NCBI GenBank assembly: GCA_003999685.1
Contig: CP021221.1
Location: forward strand, 1,550,001 to 1,614,000
Source of the DNA: Taiwanofungus camphoratus
Taxonomy: Eukaryota; Basidiomycota; Agaricomycetes; Polyporales; Taiwanofungaceae
Reading direction: 5' to 3'
Length of the DNA: 64,000 bases
The notes beneath the pieces are model-generated. The model had not been told where the DNA came from and ran no database searches. It saw only the letters and a list, made by a program, of their open reading frames with translations. The position numbers were made by a program, and so were the translations under genes. Shown piece after piece: positions 60,804 to 64,000 of the stretch (position 1 is its first letter; every line of letters starts with the position of its first letter).

Positions 60804-62693
60804 TCATGTTGTAGGTATAGCAGTTTCATCAGATAGAGGACTGCGGCTGCGTTCTGCGAGAGGTGTACTGTCGCCCTGAAGTGGTGATGTTGGTGATTGC
60901 GCGCGGACGAGGGTAGAATTTCGCGGAGTTAAGCTGTCGTCACCATTTATCGGTTCTTGCTCTCCCAAATGGATATTAAACACCCCCCACGTCCTGGATT
61001 CCGACTCCGGTCTCTCCTTCCCATTCAAGCTAGGAGACACGGATCTTGAGCATATTGATCCCGAGCCCATCGATCCCGAACGGCTCCTTCCGTGCCCATC
61101 CTCTTCTCCGTTTTGCCGTGGGTAGCTCTCGTCAATAACAGACAGTACGCTGCGCAGTTTCGACTCCGACTTGCGGGGTTGATGTGCATATAACGATGAG
61201 CTGGCAGCACCGGCAGGGTGTGAATGCCGTCGGGAGATCATGGACGGTGGGGATGTCGTGCTGGACACATCTGCCGCCTGTGGCAACGCTGTACGCGTAG
61301 GAGAAACAGGCGTAGACATCGAGCTTGATGGTGGTGATGTAGCAGGTGTCGAGACGTCGGCCCAAGCGGCACCCGTGTCAAGGGAAAACCCTCCGGCGCC
61401 TGACACCCAAGAGCTTTTTCCTGACGCAATGCCGTCGCTGCTCTCAAGTTCAGGAGTCGAGGAGGTGATGGGGCTGGGCGACGACGACGGCGCGTTGGCG
61501 ATGACGGAGAGCGGTGGCAAAATGGTGAAGATCTGATCTTCCGCGGGCGGAGGGCCGTACGAGTCAAATGGATCAGGGATTGCCTGTAGCATAGGCTCGA
61601 TGACAGGATCTGAACTGCAGCCGGGGACGCAAAGTCATTCGAAGCTCGAATCGAAAGGTAAGAGATAGGCGCACGCTTTACTTGTGAATCTGTCGAACAC
61701 GTCCATCGTAGAACGGACAACAAGGCAGACCTTCCCTTGCACAAAGTCCCATACTTCCTCCTCATGCTCGATAATTTCCTCGTAGTGCTGCTCCTTCAGC
61801 TCATCAAGCTCGTCCACCTGCCTCTGCAGCACAGTCAAAGCCTCGCGAAAAGTTTGGAGATCTTAAAACGTGCTACTCTTGAGCACCGATATGAAAGTGT
61901 CACTCATTAGCGACTCACTTCTGCCCTTCTTCTTCAGGTTGCCCATCTCAGTCTGCCGAATAATATTGCTCTTCTCGTGCAATGCCTTTTCGTACGTGTT
62001 GGATCGTTCCTGATACGACGATACGCGCATGGGGTAATTGGATAAATTACTATCAAGCGTGAGAGGTACATACGGTCACGATGGTACGGTAGTTCTCAAG
62101 GTGCTGCCGCAAGGGCTTCTCAAATTGTTTGTCAAGGGTTTCAGCCTGACGGGGCATGAAATCTGTCAAGTCATGCTTGCTCATGCACTAGAAGGCACCT
62201 TACCAGGACATGAAAATGATTACTCATGAGATGATGCAATCCAGAGGCGACTTGCAGTCGTGTTCCAGATTCGTAGTTTGGGCCCTTCAGTCTTGATGGC
62301 TTCATGTTAACAAAGTTACTGGCGCAGTCTGACGACTATCACATACCCTGCACACGTCCCCATAGAATCAGCAAATCCAGCAGTCGCCCGAGACATCGTC
62401 AAGAGAGTCGCTCGATAAGCTGCGCATTTGTTCAATAACTAAACGATGGAATCATACGGCGGTCAGAACTCAGCCTGGGAAAGGGAGATATCATACGAGA
62501 AATTGCTCACGTCTTCATATGATTGGAGACTGACTTTGAGGTTGGCACGAGTGATAATCTTCGCTGGACCATCGGGTCCGAAATTAAGTACAGAAGCATT
62601 GGTCGTTTCTGAGAAAGTTGGAGATGACGGCCGGGGAGAAACATCACGTTTGGGTGAAATTGTTTGGGAACGAAGGGAGCGAACGCGGGGCAT
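60804..62693 (-). CDS. IVY1-like IMD/BAR-domain protein
   Basis: Yeast Ivy1 is an inverse-BAR-like protein of the vacuole that binds phospholipids, Ypt7 and Vps33. From ATG 62693 (MPRVRSLRSQTISPKRDVSP) comes KIITRANLKVSLQSYED, then CAAYRATLLTMSRATAGFAD, matching the start of the helical domain. Lower exons give helical stretches near 62270-61930 and LQRQVDELDELKEQHYEEII then EHEEEVWDFVQGKVCLVVRS, the end of the bundle. A Ser/Pro-rich disordered tail of about 250 residues follows (DPVIEPMLQAIPDPFDSYGP) and ends at TGA 60804-60806. A possible extra first exon lies at 62770-62883, with a GTAAGTATT donor, so the N-terminus is uncertain. Similarity to Ivy1 is by pattern of helices. Confidence 0.75.
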
Positions 62694-62952
62694 TGTCCAA
62701 GCCAGTAGATACCAAGTGCCAAATGGGATAGAGGGAATCGGAGACTGAGGCTGCCAAGCAATACTTACTAGGTGAAGAGACAGCTACACCAAACAGGCAC
62801 AGTATAGCGCGTAGCCTATCACGTGGCTTCGAGACTGCCCCACGGGCAACGATAGATCGCGGCTGACATGCACTATCACTCAAGACGAAGGCATAGTATG
62901 GCTACTCGATGTACAAGCGAATGTTGGACATCCAACCGGGTTTACGGCTGCA

Positions 62953-64000
62953 TCAGCTCAGTTCTCGTACAGCTCTATCCATGAAATCCACAGCATTGTA
63001 GACCTTGAGCCATGACCCAGCCGTCCTGGACTCGACTGTACATTCCCCTTCCTGTGGCATCCCGTCACCAATGAACCTCGCCACAACACCCACGTAAGCC
63101 TCCTCTCGTGCACCCTCTGCCCTGCACTGCAGCTGGAATCGAACAAACTTCCATCCGCGTGGAATCACACCGTCGATCCGTACCACATCCCGAGGAACGT
63201 CGTATTCTATGCGCCTGAAATTGAAACCAAGCCCTAGTCCGAGTGCTTTTGTATACGCTTCTTTCAGTGTCCAGATGAGGTAGAAGCGGCGCAGTGCTTC
63301 GGCCTGGGTGAGGGGCGGGGCGGGTGAAGGCGGAAGCAGAATATCACGTTCAAGGGACGTGAGCTGGATTCACCACCCATCAGACCAGAGTCGAGATGGG
63401 GCACGCTGCAGCATAGGGACTGCTCACTTGGTCACTGACGATGTCCACGAACCCAGCAAACGTCTCTCGCCGTGGAAGACGGAGTTGCATGACGTCCAGA
63501 CCTATCCTATAAGCTGGTGGATCCGGATACAGATCGTCGCCGCTCGTAAATGCCATGGCGATTAATCCGCTGTCATGTGTGATGTTGTACCCAATAGGCG
63601 TGTCAAGCCCCTCGGTTGTCTAGCTTCATTGGCAATATCAAAGATCGTTAGCGCATGAATTGATGACTGAAATTGCGGACTCGCTATATACGGTTTCCCA
63701 GCTTCTGTCTTGCTGAACTGCATAGCTCTAGGAGATATACCTCGCTCCTTTAGTAGCATGCGAGGAAGGAGGCGGCCAACGAGACCTCCTGGTGAATGAT
63801 AACACGACATACGCCTAAGGAGCACCAGAAGCCTTCATTTGTGAGCGAACTCACGAACGCTGTCCGCTTTGTGGTAGAACCTCTGGAGACGCTCCCTTGA
63901 TTCAGGATCAACGAGCCTCAGGCCATGCTGGTAGATCTAGGCGAAATTTCATGTCCTTGTACTGCCTGAGAACATTGGAATCGCTCACGTACATTATCCA
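62953..64000 (-). CDS. 4'-phosphopantetheinyl transferase, Sfp type (5' end outside window)
   Basis: These enzymes move phosphopantetheine from CoA to carrier domains of fatty-acid, polyketide and peptide synthases and of Lys2-type reductases. On the minus strand: GLRLVDPESRERLQRFYHKA near 63930, ISPRAMQFSKTEAGKPYI, GYNITHDSGLIAMAFTSGDD, RIGLDVMQLRLPRRETFAGF with the GxD metal site, then FYLIWTLKEAYTKALGLGLG, the W-x-KEAYxK motif. It ends VDFMDRAVRELS at TGA 62953-62955. Introns at about 63362-63429, 63605-63624, 63787-63855 and 63939-63988 (approximate). The first exon runs off the right edge. Motif order is complete for the part seen. Fungi usually have one broad-range PPTase (NpgA type); this could be it. 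Confidence 0.88.

Overview
This window is nuclear DNA from a filamentous basidiomycete, most likely an Agaricomycete; the order Polyporales is only a guess from the polyporopepsin-like protease. The genes are dense, lie on both strands and are cut by many short introns (about 50-70 nt, GT-AG) that must be removed before the proteins read through. Families seen almost only in mushroom-forming fungi also occur: a multi-exon integral membrane protein, and a WW-like multi-span protein. No bacterial features, rRNA, tRNA or CRISPR were seen.

Layout, left to right. 1-941 is the 3' end of the AAA+ ATPase TRIP13/Pch2. After a 2.2 kb gene-poor stretch come a Yip1-domain protein, a mitochondrial rhomboid protease and the TRAPP subunit sedlin (the last two divergent, starts 129 bp apart). 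Next are an unknown low-complexity protein, the divergent pair Arp4 and Erb1, a basidiomycete membrane protein, an LLP-homolog ribosome biogenesis factor, an isoprenylcysteine methyltransferase-like protein and an IAH1-type esterase. A 264-bp MITE follows. Then come a peroxisomal enoyl-CoA isomerase ending in SRL, a small mitochondrial-looking protein, a MYND-finger protein, an F-box protein, mitochondrial ribosomal protein bL19m, a Zn2Cys6 transcription factor, an ACAD10/11-like acyl-CoA dehydrogenase ending in AKL, and the WW-like membrane protein. After 2.4 kb with nothing recognised lie a 31-residue cysteine-rich gene with a good TATA box and a PABPN1-like RNA-binding protein.

44.8-53.6 kb is one Tad1/I-type LINE on the minus strand, bounded by a 14-bp target-site duplication and ending in a 16-nt A tail. 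Two nearly identical 1.7 kb elements lie inside it in opposite orientation, 429 bp apart, forming a very large palindrome. This is the most unusual structure in the window.

Beyond the LINE are a secreted A1 aspartic protease, a doubtful small gene, mitochondrial aspartyl-tRNA synthetase, an IVY1-like IMD/BAR protein and a 4'-phosphopantetheinyl transferase that runs off the right edge.

Most genes are housekeeping: vesicle traffic (Yip1, sedlin, Ivy1), ribosome production (Erb1, LLPH, bL19m), mitochondria (rhomboid, bL19m, AspRS) and peroxisomal beta-oxidation (Eci, ACAD). There is no sign of a biosynthetic cluster. I did not find a convincing new multi-gene system; the best leads are the palindrome inside the LINE, the tiny cysteine-rich gene and a possible 28-nt intron.
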